DNA of 64,000 nucleotides. Source: Ursus arctos (taxonomy: Eukaryota > Chordata > Mammalia > Carnivora > Ursidae). Positions 1 through 14,764 of the stretch are shown piece after piece; position 1 is the stretch's first letter, and every line of letters starts with the position of its first letter. The DNA lies in assembly GCF_023065955.2 (NCBI RefSeq), contig NW_026623050.1, forward strand, positions 21,844,501 through 21,908,500. Direction: 5' to 3'. The position numbers and the translations under genes are program-made. The notes beneath the pieces are model-generated. The model was not told the DNA's origin. It ran no database searches and was given only the letters and a program-made list of their open reading frames with translations.

Positions 1-250
1 TTGTATTTTATTTTGGCTATGTAGTATACACACATCTTAACTTGTATAGAAAAATAGTTGCAAATGGAAAGTATGATTTAAAAAATAAAACTTTTCATAA
101 AATTATTTGCAGTTTCATAAGTAGTTTTTTATTACTGGATTTTGTGGGTTAATAAATAGCCTTTTCTTAGGTTGGGCCTCATAGGAATTCTGGCTGCCCT
201 TCTATGGTGTTGATTACAAAGAAGGTGCTTGGAATATAGCCCACAGGTAA

Positions 251-296
251 CTAGTAGTACTAGTTAGTTACCATCTCTACCAGGAGAGATGGTAAC
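251..296. repeat. Adjacent short palindrome and perfect 12-bp hairpin
   Basis: Positions 251-263 form a palindrome (ctagta g tactag). Positions 267-278 (gttaccatctct) and 285-296 (agagatggtaac) are exact reverse complements with a 6-base loop. No known repeat family was recognised. Confidence 0.8.
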
Positions 297-1340
297 AAAG
301 TATATTTTTAGTGATATTTCCCAAACTTGTAGTCTTTCCTAAATCTAGAATTTTAGTAAGAATTATCCAAGCATGAACAAAACATTGTATTTTTATTCAT
401 GGTCTCTCTGTGTTTCCAAAGCTTATGGTTCACTTGAAATTGTGCCTAGAGAGTTTTCTGTAGTAGGTACCCATCTTTTTTACTACAGTGTTTTTAAAAA
501 CTTTTAAAAATATACATTAATCCCTTAATATAGAAAGTACAGGTTCATAAAAAGAATAAATTAAGGTCCTACCAGCTGACGTAGTGATTAGTAGATTCTA
601 CTTTGGAAACTGACTCCTCTTTTCCTGTTTGTTACCTATCCCTTCAGTTGGCAGTTCTGTCCTTGTGAAAGAGGCTTGAGAATTGTGGCTAGTTACTGGA
701 GAATTTGTGGTATGTAAGTCACTACAGACCACATTCTCATCTAAATCACAGAGGACTTCAAGGAATGTTTTAATTTTTTTTTTTTTTTTTTAAGAAAAAG
801 AGGTTCTAAACTTAGCAGAATGTTGTCTTTGTAACATCTAGAGTTTTCTTATGAAAGAATGAAAAAAAGTCAACTATTTGTGTTTCATCATAGAAAACTT
901 GGAAAGGGTTGGGAAAGCATACCCTGTTAGGGATCAAGAATAAAAAAGACTGGTCCTCAAAACAGAAAAGGGAGAGATATCTGGATTGAGAGGTCTACAG
1001 CTCTTTCAACTTTTTCTAGGCACTGACTGGAAGGTGAAAATAATGGAGCCAAAGCTTCAGAAGGTACATTAAGGAGCACAATAAAATGCTTTTCTCACTT
1101 TGAGTTATCCTTTGTAATTTTCATAAGAGTAGATCTCATTTAGAATCAGATTTTAGAGGAGATTTTTACCAGGATGAGTTGTCACATCATTTTTATTAGT
1201 TTTAATGTAACTAAGATTGATTTGATATGATCTGGTATAGTTTGATTTACTTTGGTATCTTCAGTTAAGAATATCTAGTCAATGTTATATTAGAAACCAA
1301 TTTTATTAACTTGAACAGTTGTCCAAGTTGCTTCATTCTC

Positions 1341-1504
1341 TTTTTTTTTAGAGATGGGGAGGGACCAAGGGAGGGGGAGAATCTTAAGCAGGCTCCACAC
1401 CCAGTGCAGAGCCCAATGTGGGGCCTGACCTCACAACCCTGAGATCATGACCTGAGCCAAAATCAAGAGTCAGACGCTTAACCGACTGAGCCATCCAGGC
1501 TCCC
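1341..1504 (-). mobile_element. Can-SINE (SINEC), degraded
   Basis: On the + strand it reads T-run, gag/ggg-rich body, 'cctgagatcatgacctgagc', then 'accgactgagccatccaggc', the reverse complement of the tRNA-Lys-derived head. The usual tail-proximal 'gattttatttatttgagag' is missing, so the copy is eroded or internally deleted. Confidence 0.85.
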
Positions 1505-3070
<1,566 letters not shown>

Positions 3071-3074
3071 GTGT

Positions 3075-3220
3075 AAAGAGCACTGTCTTGGGCACTGTAA
3101 GACTTGGATTTACTATCAATTCTGTGGTGAAATCTTGGACACCTTATTTTATCTTGGGGATAGTTAAACTGGTTGATATCCAAATTTCCTTCCTTTAAAA
3201 GTTTTTGATTCTTTAAATAA
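3075..3220 (+). mobile_element. MIR-like fragment
   Basis: Reads 'aagagcactgtcttgggcac...gacttggattt...ggtgaaatcttggac', resembling the core of a MIR SINE in sense orientation. It is heavily diverged. Confidence 0.45.
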
Positions 3221-3721
3221 TACTGTGAATAGGAAAGGTAGGTTTCCTGTTTTGATTGTGAAGTTATGAATTTTATATAGTGGAGAACAAAATACAATTT
3301 ATCAATATTGGATTATTTTCTTTCAAAGTCTTGAGTTACTGTGTGATAACATATTATTTCTTAAAATGCATTAAATGATGCCTTTATACCTTATGTTTAC
3401 TTTCCTTTCAAACTTCATTTTTTTTTTTTTTACTTGAGTGCTAAATAGGATTCTAGGAGAAGAGAACATAATAGTATATCCAAACATTTACATATTTCGT
3501 GATTGTGAAATTAAGTTTGCCTCTAGAGATGGACTTCAAAGCAAATCTTCCTTTTCTTTTTTGCTATTTGATCTATAGGTCAATATGAAATGCTGTTTTT
3601 TACTCTTAATTTTTTTGAGTGTATATTGTGTCCAGTGAAAAGTTAAATTGATTTTATAGTAGACTAGTTTTCTGTTTAAAAACCCAGATTAATCCTTAGA
3701 TATTCCCAGTCTACCATACAA

Positions 3722-3777
<56 letters not shown>
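3722..3777. repeat. Compound (CT)n(TA)n(T)n microsatellite
   Basis: About 12 CT units run directly into about 9 TA units and then about 14 T. Such a tract is likely to be length-variable. Confidence 0.95.
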
Positions 3778-3779
3778 CC

Positions 3780-5585
3780 TTACCCGGCTACTGAGAAATC
3801 AGAGTGGTGATTTAATGCTACCCTTTGTTTTTATTCTCACTGAAATCCACCCTTCCACTCACTTTGCTTCTTCTGTCCTAGTCATGATTTTGAACCTAAA
3901 ATGGTTATCTAGGTAAGAAGTTATGTTTTATTTATAACTTCGACAATTTAATTCCCTGAACTCTTCTCACCAGGGAAAGACATTTATGGTTAACTTTGAC
4001 GCTGCCCTCAACACTGCTTTATAGGAAGTTTATCAGCTTTTTGAGTTATTCATTAAATATCATCTACAAAGTTGACCATTTTTTTCATAATCATAAGTAT
4101 AGATGGATATAATTTTGTTAATAAGGATCTCGGTTTACCAAAGTATTTATTCTACTGAGTATCATAGCATGTTGAGTTTTTTAAATTCAGGAGTAAATAC
4201 TGATAATTGGCTATAAACCAGTTTTGACACAGTTTGTAAAATTATTAACAAGTCAGTGTAAACTTAAATTGCAGGTACTTTTGTAGAAATTATGTCAGTG
4301 AAATTTATTTAGACTTTACCAGTATGAATAATACATTTCCATCACAGCAAGTTGTATCATTTAAAAAATAATTTGGTTTTACATTCCTGATGGAAAATTT
4401 TTTTATTTTACTTTTTGTAAAGTTTGAAAATACTTAATAGGCCACAATAGTATATAAACCCGCGGAACGAGTAGTTTGGTGGAGTTACAAAGCATATGCT
4501 TTTAGTTTAGTTGGAGTCAACTGAGTTGCTGTTTTCCTCCACTAAGACCTTATATAAGAGAGAGAAAATCATTTTTGGCATTACTGTAAAATCTTATTTG
4601 GCACATGAACTCTATTAATACTACTCTATTAATGTCTTATAACTATGCATTTTACTGTATAAGATTGGCTGTACCAAATCATGTAGGTTGAACTGAGTAT
4701 CTATTTAACGGCTTTTTAAGGGGGAATTTTTGCTTTGTATACTTTTTGCCCAGTAGGTGCCGACTTTAACCCCAACAAAGGTAGCATTCTGCTCTAGTAA
4801 CCTTGATATGTAAGTGAGCTCTACCAGAGTTGAATGGTTAAGAGGCCATGAACTTCTCATCAATGTAATCAGTCCTATACGTGTTCTCTCTGAAGTAGGA
4901 AAAGACACTCCAGCAGAGCTCCTTTCTGCCTGTTTTTCTGAAATCCACAAGAAAAGTAGCCTTACAGTGTGTACAGGTGATTCGTTGAGTTTCTGGTTAT
5001 CAGAACTATCCATAGCACATCATTTAAGAAAGAATTGTTCTTAGGTAGACACAGAAATAAATGCTGTACCTAATAATGGTTATAAGAGAAATAGTGGTTA
5101 TAGGTAGACATGGTCAGCATTCTTAATGAAATGTGGAGATGAGACAGCATGTTTTGAGACACTCATAAGGGAGTAAGAGCATTTGTGGCATGTACCTCAA
5201 ACCTCTCCACCTTTGTTAGAGTCCTGGTTTCTGCACTGTTGACATACTGCCTACCTGTGCAGAACAACAGACACAAACGACCAGAAAAAAGCATCATCCT
5301 GATGTGAATAACACTTTTATTTTCAGAAATATGTGAAAAGTGGTGTTTGAGGTTAAAGCACCGGAGATTGAAAAGAGAGATTAAGATCTCAGGTAGTTTA
5401 GGCGTGAGCAAGAGGTATAGTTAATGAGTTTGTTCCCTCTTTCCCTTAGTTTTTATCCTTTCCTGCAAACAAATGTTTTCTGTATTTGACATTGCACCAG
5501 GCATAAAGGGCAGAGAGTACCATGGTTTTTGTTATTTACCATCGCATTAATGATTTATTCCAGTTCCAAATTTTTTTTACCTCCT
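3780..5585. other. No feature recognised
   Basis: AT-rich intron. Between about 4740 and 5040 base composition is more balanced and ORFs overlap on both strands (76 and 102 codons), but neither resembles a known protein and no splice or promoter context supports them. Confidence 0.5.
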
Positions 5586-5588
5586 CTT

Positions 5589-5853
5589 TAGAAGGCAGTG
5601 GTCAAGAGCACGGACTCTGGAGCTAGAGTGCCTGGGCATGAATCCCATCTCTGCCACTTACTACCTGTATGATTCTGGACAAGTTACTTAAATCCACCGT
5701 ACCTCAGTTTACTCATCTGTGAAATGGGGATAATTATTTTATAAGGTTGTCGTGAGGATTATGTGCATGTAAATCTGTGGTTAAGAGATAAATCTATGTA
5801 AAGTGCTTAGATCAGTGTCTGATACATAGAGCTGTGTAAGTGTTGGCTTTAAT
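5589..5853 (+). mobile_element. MIR SINE, near full length
   Basis: Matches the mammalian-wide interspersed repeat from 'gcagtggtcaagagcacgga' through the core 'tctgccacttacta', 'cctcagtttactcatctgtg' and 'aatggggataat' to the 3' 'gtgcttagatcagtgtctga' segment. It is the best preserved MIR in the window. Confidence 0.93.
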
Positions 5854-6384
5854 CCTGTGTATATCGGAATTTATTAACTAGATCTATATGTAACAATTAA
5901 CCAAATTTAAATGAATGAATATATTTGCAGATGTGCTACATCCTATGTGTAATGAATAAGAATTATTTGCTGATTCTGTCATGCTTAATATACTTCCTTT
6001 AGATTTGTAAAAGACATAGATAAAATCTATTTCCTTTCTCCTTCGGTTATCTCTTTCTTTCTTGGGAATGCAGAAGTCCTGTGATAAACTTAGATGTAAA
6101 AGTTTTACTCTGTCTAAGTACAAGGCTTTTTACCAAATGGATGCTCTGTACATGCTTGCTGAATATAATCAAATCGGGGAGGAATTGTTAGATTTACTAG
6201 ATTAATTGTGTTTGGAGTTGGAGAAGAATCAAAGTTGATTTATGGTGAAGTTCAAAGTCGATGGTGGTGGTATTCGTGGTAATAGGCCTTCTTTCTCCTA
6301 TGCTTAACAAATTACTGTCCTGGTTGATGATACTACTTAGTGAAGCATTTTATTTAAGATCACCAACTCTGGAGGATTGTGCTT

Positions 6385-6530
6385 TGTGACCTTGGACAAG
6401 TTACTCAACCTCTTTGTGCCTCAGATTTTTCATCTCTAAAATTATGATAATTTTACACATACTTTGTAGGGTTTGAGTAAAGATGAAATGTAATAATAGC
6501 TATGAAGTATTTCATTTCATTTATTGATAC
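6385..6530 (+). mobile_element. MIR SINE fragment
   Basis: Contains 'tgtgaccttggacaagttac', 'cctctttgtgcctcagattt' and 'catctctaaaatta', the MIR core and 3' half. A short (ATT)n run follows at about 6550-6582. Confidence 0.85.
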
Positions 6531-6925
6531 AATAAATGAAAGCTGCTATTACTATTATTACCATCATTATTATTATTATTATCTCCAAACATCTAATATT
6601 TCATCTTTCATTTTCATGGTCATATTTCGTGATGTACAGATTCCATTCTGAAATGTTGTGTGATCATTTTAGTTCATGGAAATTCCAAGGGGCCACATCA
6701 TCTTGGTTTTCCTGCCCTCTTAGCTCTGCAACCCAACCTAGGCCAAGCTCAAAGTACTGAAGTACCATTGGGGTTTGCATCCTGGAGTTATGACAGGGCT
6801 CACAGGAAAGGGGAGAAGTCTCGTTGATGCTCTTTCCCTAAGGTACAGAATTTTTCATTCCTCAGTTCGAAAAGTAAGAGAGATCAGTGATAGGTAAACC
6901 ACTAATAGAAATTATATTTATAGGC

Positions 6926-6954
6926 ACCAGCAGTAACCAGCAGTGACCAGCAGT
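6926..6954. repeat. 10-bp tandem repeat (accagcagtr), 2.9 copies
   Basis: Three successive copies of accagcagt separated by a or g. Confidence 0.9.
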
Positions 6955-7599
6955 TGGCATTTTAATTGTGAGCATTTTTCAGGTTATATATAATCTATTG
7001 TAGTTATTTTTGGGGAAAGAAGCAACATTCAATTACATGAGTTTGCTAATTTTTTTTTTTATTGCTAAATTTCTACCATGGTTTTCCCTTCTCTGTGTAT
7101 ATGGTTTGCAGAGTGAAAAAGTCATGTCCATGTTGCTCTTCCTTTCCTCCACATTTTGCAGTATCGTACAATTTCAAAACTAGAAAGTGTGCTAGCTGTC
7201 TATGTCCAATCCTTTTATTGTATAGATGGGGAAACTAAGAGAGTTTGAGATTTAGCCAGGTTGAGATAGGTGCTGTTGGTACAAAATATACATAAGATTT
7301 GACTAGACAGTTTGTCTAGTTAATGACAGACTTTGGGCCTAGAACTCAGATATTCCAAATTCTATACAGTTACTTCTTAACTCCCTTACCTTAGTATTTC
7401 CCAAGTCAAAGAAGAAATGTCTTAAATTTTTTGCCATATACTGAAGGAATGGGAGAAGAGAAAACTGACGAGAAAAGAGGATCTGCAATTGATATTTCAA
7501 AAGAGGACATGGTACATGATAAGATAATAATAAAAAAAAGTTTGCTAGCCTGCATAGTGCATCGTGAGGCAAAGATGCATAGAATTTAAGAACTTGAAC

Positions 7600-7760
7600 G
7601 TTGAAATCAAGTTGTGTGGGTTCTATTTCTGGCACTTCTACTTCCTAGCTGTATGACTTTGGGCAAATTATTTCTCTTTGCCTCAATTTTTTTTTTCCTT
7701 TTCCTTTTTTCATTTATAGAAGGGAGGTGGGTACTAATAATAACTACCTTAGTAAAGTTC
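7600..7760 (+). mobile_element. MIR SINE fragment
   Basis: Reads 'gttgtgtgggttctatttct', 'cttcctagctgtatgacttt', 'gggcaaattatttctctttg', cctcaatt, a MIR core interrupted by a T/C-rich expansion before 'catttatagaagggaggtgg'. Confidence 0.85.
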
Positions 7761-7764
7761 CGGA

Positions 7765-10640
7765 CTCAGGCCTATTAGTGGAGAAGGGGAAAACCAGTTA
7801 TGTGGTGATGAGTTGGCTTTAAAATAGTAGGTTTAGAGGCTGTATATGACTCAGCACAGAATAATTTCAGACTTTTAATCAAGAAATAAATAGTAGGTAT
7901 GTTTTGAGGTCTTTCATTTTAATACATACTCTGACTTTCTGCTACCTGTTGCAGTGAAGTAGCAGAATGAGGACTCATTTTATTAAAAAGCCCCAGCAGT
8001 GGTCATTTCTCAGGCCGTTTGTCAAGAATACACACGGATGGCAGCCTGATAGACCAAGTCAGGTAGAAAATGAATATGAGAGTACAAAGATTCGGGGAGT
8101 TGCTCTAGCCTTCTAAGACTCATACTCAAAGCCATAGATTGGGTACTTCCTTTGGATAAGGGAAACAAGAATAAGTAAAAATTCAACTAGAATAGACATA
8201 AAGCTTTCCAATTCTATGGAAACTAAACTGAGTCCATTTCGTTATCTGGATGAATTTAATGTTACCTCTCTAGCTGCTCCTAGACCATTTCTGCCTGATA
8301 TAGCTAAAGTGATCTTTAATTTTGCTTAGTGTTCTCTCCCTTCTTAACAGGTATTCAGTATCTTTTCATTCATGTGGATGAGCTTGGCAAACAGCCACTC
8401 TGTAGTTTGGTGGATAACAAGCTGGAGATGAGGTAATAGAGCCTCATCTATGTGCTCTCTGTACGTAATACACTGAGGTCCTTCTGACCCCAGGAAGTGT
8501 TATACTGGCCAGAGTTTGGGGAGAGCCTGATGTGTAGTTCATTTACATTTGACAGTAGAGGCCTTGGGAATATCTAGGGGTAGAGAGAACCTGTAGTTTT
8601 CTTCTCCCAGCATAGCACAGTGGCATGAGAGCCACCTTAGTAAATAAGGATGATAATGTCTTTTTGTTTTTAAGGAGCTTGTGCTTACTCTGGTTCCCCA
8701 GTTTTAAGAGGCTGAGATTTATAGGGGCACTCAGTTTCTACATCATTAAAAGTGAACAGAGTATATCTTAGAGTTCAAGAAATATGGTTAGAAATGCAAG
8801 TCATATTTACCTAAGAGTTAAATAAATTATAGAACTTTAACTCTTAAGGCGGCAATGAACGAACTATAATTATTAGGCAGCAAATGGTTAATTATCAAAT
8901 TAATTTCATTGGTTACCATGGGATTATAGGAGATGGAGAGATTACTTTCAGTGATCAGGAAAGAGTGAAGAGGAAGTGTTTGAGTAGACTATTACAGGAC
9001 AGACAGTATTTGTATGAATAAGATTAAAAGGAAGACAACTTTCTGGAAATGTGGAATGGTGGGACACAAGTACAGAGACCTCAAAATCACAAAATTCAGT
9101 CAAGAGTTAATGATCTTGCTATATAGGTAAACAGTGCGATAAGGCAGGCAACCCTTCTGTTCAAGAAATGCAGTCTATCCTTTGGTGAGTAGAGAGCCAC
9201 TTAGAAATAAATTTTTATTCAGGGAATGACACACAGGATTTTATAAATATCAATATATTGTGGTATGAGGGATGGATCCAAAGCGAAAGAGTGACAAGAA
9301 ATAGGATAATCTTTAAGATATTAGTACATAGGCCTACTTGCGATGAAATAAGACTTACATTAGGATGATAGGATCAAGATCAGGAAATAATGGAAAGAGG
9401 GGCGTTGTCTCAAAGGAAAAAAAATCTGGCACATTTGGCAACTGAGGAAGATATAAAATCGTATATATTCACTCCCCCCCGCAGAATGATGACTCCTGAA
9501 TTAAACTCCATGTGTTTTATTCAGGCTTTGACAAGGTAGCTGCAGTTGCGTAATGCAACTACCAAATTGTTTGATAGTTTCCCTTATAAGTGGGAAAATC
9601 TAGTTGTGTGAATAAAAAAATAAATTTTTACTCATTGCCCTCCATTGATAGCATTGATGGGTAATAAAGATTATGTTACTTTCTCTTCTTTAGAGTAGAC
9701 AATTTTTCTAGATTGTTTGTTGTTTGCTATTGTTTTTATTTTCAAGGGGAAAATGGTGCAGGTTTTATAGCTACTACAAGTTCAAATGCAATAATTAGAA
9801 AGGACACACAAATTTTGAAATAGTATTTTATGCCTCTTGATCTCAGGTACAAAACACGAGATGAAGCAGTTAAATAGCAAAGCAAGACAGGAGGGACAGA
9901 GAATTAAAGTAAGTGTTTTCTATATATTGCATCTATGTTCCCATTAATCTCTGTTTTGTTATGTAACTGCTCCTTCTGAATGTTCTGAATGTGAAGAAAA
10001 ACTATGGGTGAGAAAAGGTGTATTTTAAAGTTTAGGTTTAAATAAACCCATGAGGGAAAATGTTGTTTGTTACTCTTCTTTGTATTCAAAACAGCCCCTG
10101 CCTATAACTTGTAATCTTAGTTCTTGGATACGGAAAAAATTGGGTTAGGATGATGTAAGCTCCTTTAAATCTTTTGCTACCGGATATTTAAAATGAAAGA
10201 AATCACACAGCTATCAGGTTGTCTACTTTTCCATTTTAAGCTAGGCAGCCCTTCTCTTTTTTTCAGGTTAGCCATTCTTCCAGGAACAGTGTCCGTTCAG
10301 ATACTGTCATATAGCTTTTGGAACCAGCCTTTATGTCAGTTTTCACCTCACTGTGAGTTTCACCTAACTTTGCACGCCTATCATATAGCATCTTTATCAG
10401 GACTGATCTTTACAGTTCTCTTTTTTAAATCTTCTTATTGTTTTGCCTTTAAATTAACAAGTGAAAGTCAAAACATATTACTCTCTGAATATCTCTTATG
10501 TCCCTTTTTGTAATTGTTGAGGTCTTATTTCTGGCAACTTTTTTATTATTTTCTATAGATTTACATATATCTTATCCATAAGAACAGAATGGAGGGTAGA
10601 TTTGGGCTGAATACCTTTCTAGGTCCACTTAGCCTATTTT
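7765..10640. other. No confident feature
   Basis: AT-rich intron. Around 8935-9400 there are phrases such as 'gagagccacttagaaataaa' and 'gggaatgacacacaggattt' that recall an ancient mammalian interspersed repeat, but the match is too weak to name a family. Confidence 0.4.
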
Positions 10641-10649
10641 TGTTAATAG

Positions 10650-10880
10650 CAATAATCATAACTAGCATTTGTTATAATATTTAAAACCTTTCACATGTTC
10701 CCTTTTTAAGCTTCACACCAGCTTATCAAGAAGCCATTTTTAAAATCCTGTCCATTTTAGAAGTGAGGAAATTGAGGTTCAGAGAAGGTGGATAACTTAA
10801 CAGATATTAAACATCCAAGCCAGTAGCCAGGCAGTATGACTCTAAATTACTCTCCTCTTCTGTCATATCACTTGCCAAAG
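10650..10880 (-). mobile_element. MIR SINE, antisense
   Basis: The + strand reads 'actagcatttgttataatat', then 'ttttagaagtgaggaaattg', 'aggttcagagaaggtggata', 'gccaggcagtatgactctaa', the reverse complement of MIR. Confidence 0.8.
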
Positions 10881-11029
10881 TATAAAAGAGACCCCAAAAC
10901 AGTTGTTATTCCTCCTTGTCCAGGACTTTAAAGACAGATACTCTAGAAGTTGTAAGATGATGGTACTCTCATTATTTCTTATAAAAATGTTATTTGCATT
11001 TTATACTTAAAAAAATATAAGCCACAGAA

Positions 11030-11213
11030 TCAATTAGATAAGTTTACTTCCTGGTTTCACCACTGTATTTGGCCTTGGAAAAGATAAGATACTTAATTTC
11101 TGAGCCTCAGATTTCTCATCTGCAAAGAGATTTATCTCATAACAAGTGTGTGAGAATTAATACAGGAAATTTTATGAAGCACAGTATCTGGAATTTAAGT
11201 AGTCTGTAAGTGT
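11030..11213 (+). mobile_element. MIR SINE fragment
   Basis: Contains 'ttcctggtttcaccactgta', 'gatacttaatttctgagcct', 'cagatttctcatctgcaaag' and 'tgtgtgagaattaatacagg', in MIR order. Confidence 0.8.
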
Positions 11214-11214
11214 T

Positions 11215-12745
11215 CCTTCTCTTACATCCAGTCTCATGAAAAATTATAGACCCACGCTGATACAAACTGCATAGGAATTTTACAAGTCTCAGATGCTCCT
11301 TAGAGAGGCCGCTGTTTTGAATTCCTGGAGTATGTCCTGAACAAGATGAGGACGTGTTGCAGTTTTTAAATGACCAACAGGAGGTTCTGCAGGTCAAGGA
11401 AAGTAAATTGTTCACAAAATTGAAACTATTGCCAGAGTTTATTATATTCTAGATCTTGGGATTTAGAGATTATTGGGGAAAAAATGGGCAACCCAGATTT
11501 TTATGAATATAGATTCTTACTAATCTACATTCTTACAGCAGGTTGTGTACCCTTCAGTTCCTTAAATTTGTTTGAAAGGATATCTACTCCACAGGGTAGT
11601 TATGAGACCCAAATGAGGTTATGTATGTCAGAGGCTTAGCATGAACAATTAATTTTAGTTCCTTTTGTGATGTACTTTTGACATATATTCTAACGTTTTT
11701 TATTTTGAAAATAACAAGCTTGGAGTGTTTTTCCTTCAGTGTTTTGAACTGATACTTAATCCTTTGTGCTATCAAATGAAATAACTACTTTAATGTGGTT
11801 TTATATCACAATGTGCTACTTTTTGCATGGAGCAGACCCTCTTCTTGGTGTTTAATATTAAATTATTTAGTGATTAGCAAGAAAGTGTCAACTGTCCTAT
11901 AAGCAAGTATCTTCTCATATTGGTGATACCATTACATCTCATTGCGTTTATAGTTTTCTGAGTTGTTGCTCTCTAAATATTATTCTTGATTTTCCACTAA
12001 CCTTACCTTACTCTCTTTGGAATTCTGTAGTCTTCTCTTGGGCTTATACTCTTTGTAGGCTGTTGACATGGAATCCTTTTTTCTCTCAGTTCTTTCATTC
12101 ATGGGGCATTTATTGAGATTCCATAATTTTCTGGTCTCTGGAATAGTTAAGCAAAACAAAATGATCAGTCCATACTATCTGGGCAAAAGGAGTGCTCATT
12201 CTCATAGGAAAAGCAGATTATTATACTACATATCAATAAAAGTTATGATAATGATGGCCCAGGGAGAGTAGAAGCACAGAAATTGAAGCAATACTTGGTT
12301 ATGAAACCTCTAGGGTACATCAGTTTAAAATGGTAATCTGTCTTATAATACAAAGAACAAAGGACTTAAGCCCGGAGACTTCTCCCATTAGACAAGCAAA
12401 CTTGAAATGTTACTTACTCTGGCCATTAATTCATAACATGTAAAACAAAAATTTTAACCAAGATCATGAGGTTTTTCAAACCGTGCTTAATAGGATATTA
12501 ATAAATAATGTATAAATACAGAGCTCCATAGTCCAATATATTTATGTTATTACTGAGTTAAACAAAATTAGATGTCTTTCTTAGATTTCTTAGTTTTTAA
12601 TAAAATATTACAAGTTATAATGCCTTAAGAGAGGAATAGAATATACTTCTCACAGTTCTTTCCCCACCATGGAATCCTTCTGCATTACTTTATGAATTGA
12701 GTTTGACTGCTAGTAATAGTCTCAAGAAATAGTTCATTAGATGAC
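11215..12745. other. No feature recognised
   Basis: AT-rich intron with no assignable repeat or gene. Confidence 0.5.
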
Positions 12746-12826
12746 ATACATTTAATCATTAATTTAGATCTGTGATCCATTGTGAGTTCATTTTTGTATA
12801 AGGTGTGAAGTAAGGGTTGAAATTGA

Positions 12827-12848
12827 TTGTGTGTGTGTGTGTGTGTGT
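12827..12848. repeat. (GT)n microsatellite, 11 units
   Basis: Uninterrupted GT tract inside the antisense L1. Confidence 0.95.
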
Positions 12849-13030
12849 TTCATAAAGCTTTCCAGTTTTGTTACCATTTGTTGAAAAAATTATCTTCCCC
12901 ATTCTCTGTTAAAAATCAATTGACCATGTATGTGAGGGTCAGTTTCTGAATTCTGTTTTGTTCTACTGATTTTTCGGTCTTTACACCAGTACCACAGCAT
13001 CTTGATTACTGTACCTTTAAAATAAATCTT

Positions 13031-13227
13031 CAGAAGCGCTAGTTGGTTCAGTCAGTTGGGCGGCTGACTCTTGGTTTCAGCTCAGGTCATGATCTTGGGG
13101 TTTTGGGATCAAGTCCAGTGTCAGACTCCGCTCTCAGCGGTGGGGAGCGAGGGGTGAGTTCCTGCTTGGGCTTCTCTCTCCCTCTGTCTCTGCCCCCCCC
13201 CCCAAGTGAATGAATAAATCTTAAAAA
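13031..13227 (+). mobile_element. Can-SINE (SINEC)
   Basis: Sense copy from an eroded head ('gcgctagttggttcagtcag') through 'ctcaggtcatgatcttgggg' to the 'gaatgaataaatcttaaaaa' tail. It is flanked by an 11-bp direct repeat aaataaatctt (13020-13030 and 13228-13238), a TSD in the L1. Confidence 0.9.
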
Positions 13228-13349
13228 AAATAAATCTTCCTACCAGGTAGTATAAGTCCTCCAACCTTGTTATTATGTTCAAAATTGTTTTGCAAATTCT
13301 AGACACTTTGCATATAAATTGAAAAATTTTAAACCAGCATATCAGTTTT

Positions 13350-13535
13350 TTAAAGATTTTATTTATTTGAGAAAGAGAGAGAGCATGAGCGGGAGTGGGG
13401 GGTGGGGCAGAAGGAGAGAGACAAACATACTTGCTGCTGAGTGTAGAGCCCTATGCGGGGCTCATCCCAGGACCCCGAGATCATGACCTGAGCTGAATTT
13501 AGACGCTCAACCGACTGAGCCACCGAGGTGCCCCC
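13350..13535 (-). mobile_element. Can-SINE (SINEC)
   Basis: Antisense copy: 'taaagattttatttatttga', GA-rich body, 'cgagatcatgacctgagctg', 'gactgagccaccgaggtgcc'. The flanks share 'cagtttt', a probable short TSD. Confidence 0.92.
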
Positions 13536-14764
13536 AGTTTTACAGTTCTGAGATTTTGGTTGGGATTGTGTTGAATTTATAGATCGTTTTAAGGGGAATT
13601 GATAACAACATATAGAGTCTTCTGATCCACGGATATGGTATATCTCTCTATTTAGTTCTGCTTTAACTTCCTTTAGTAATGTTTTGTTGTTTTCAGAGAA
13701 CACATCTTACACATCTTTTACTGGTTTATCTCTTTCATAATTTTTTATGCCAGTATAAATTTTTTATTTCAATTTCTGGGTGTTCATGTCTTATATAAGA
13801 CTGTAATACATTTTTGTATGTGGATCTTATATCCTACACCTTGCTAAACTCACTAGTTGTGGTTGCTTTTTTGTACATGCTGGAGGGTTTTCTATTTGGA
13901 TAGTATGTCATCCATGAATAATGAGAGTAACCTTTTCTTTTCCAATCTGGATTTTTTTTCGTCTTATTGAATTGGTTATGGTACCTTGTACAGTGTTGAA
14001 TAATAGTAATTAGAATGGTTAGCTTTGTCTTGTCCTTGATGTTGGGAAAACAGTGTTTTACCATTAAGCATGATGTTAGTTGTAAGTTTCATTGATGTGA
14101 TGTATTAGATTGAAGACATTCTCTTCTATTCCTAATTTATTGAGAGTATTTATCAAAAATGGATTTTGGATTTTATGAAATGTTTTTTCCACACTTACTG
14201 AAATGATCATATAATTTTTTAGTCTGTTACTCTAGGAATTATATTGATTACTGTTTTAAATTTTAAACCAACTTTGCATTCCTGAGATAAGTAGCACTGG
14301 GTTATTATATATTGTCCTTTTTATATATTATTGAATTCAATTTGTTAAAATGTTAAGAATTTTTATATTTGAGTAATACTGATCTGTAGGAATTTTTTTT
14401 TTTTTTTGTACTGTGTCAGAATTTGGTATCATGCTAATATGGGCTTCAGAGAATGACTTGAGAGGTATTACTCTTTACCTTCTTGAGAAATATGTGTAGA
14501 ATTGGTATTATTTCCTCCTTAAATGTTTGGTAGAATTTATCAGTTAAGATATATGGGCCTGGAATTTCTTCTGGGGATGACTTTTAATTACAGTTTCAAT
14601 TTTGTGAATAAAGAGCTATTCAAGTTACTTATTTTTTCTCGAGTGAGCTTTATTAGTTTGTGTATTTTAAGAAATATGTCCATTTGTCCATTTCATCTAA
14701 GTTGAATTATTAGCATAAAGTTGTTCATAATATTTCTTTGTTATCTTTTAAATACTTGCATTAG

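Noticed and set aside
4458..4470. CpG-containing 'cccgcgg' as a CpG island or promoter
   Set aside because: Isolated; surrounding sequence is AT-rich with few CpGs.
4705..5044. Overlapping ORFs on both strands (102 and 76 codons)
   Set aside because: No homology recognised and no supporting signals; mutual overlap suggests chance in a balanced-composition stretch.
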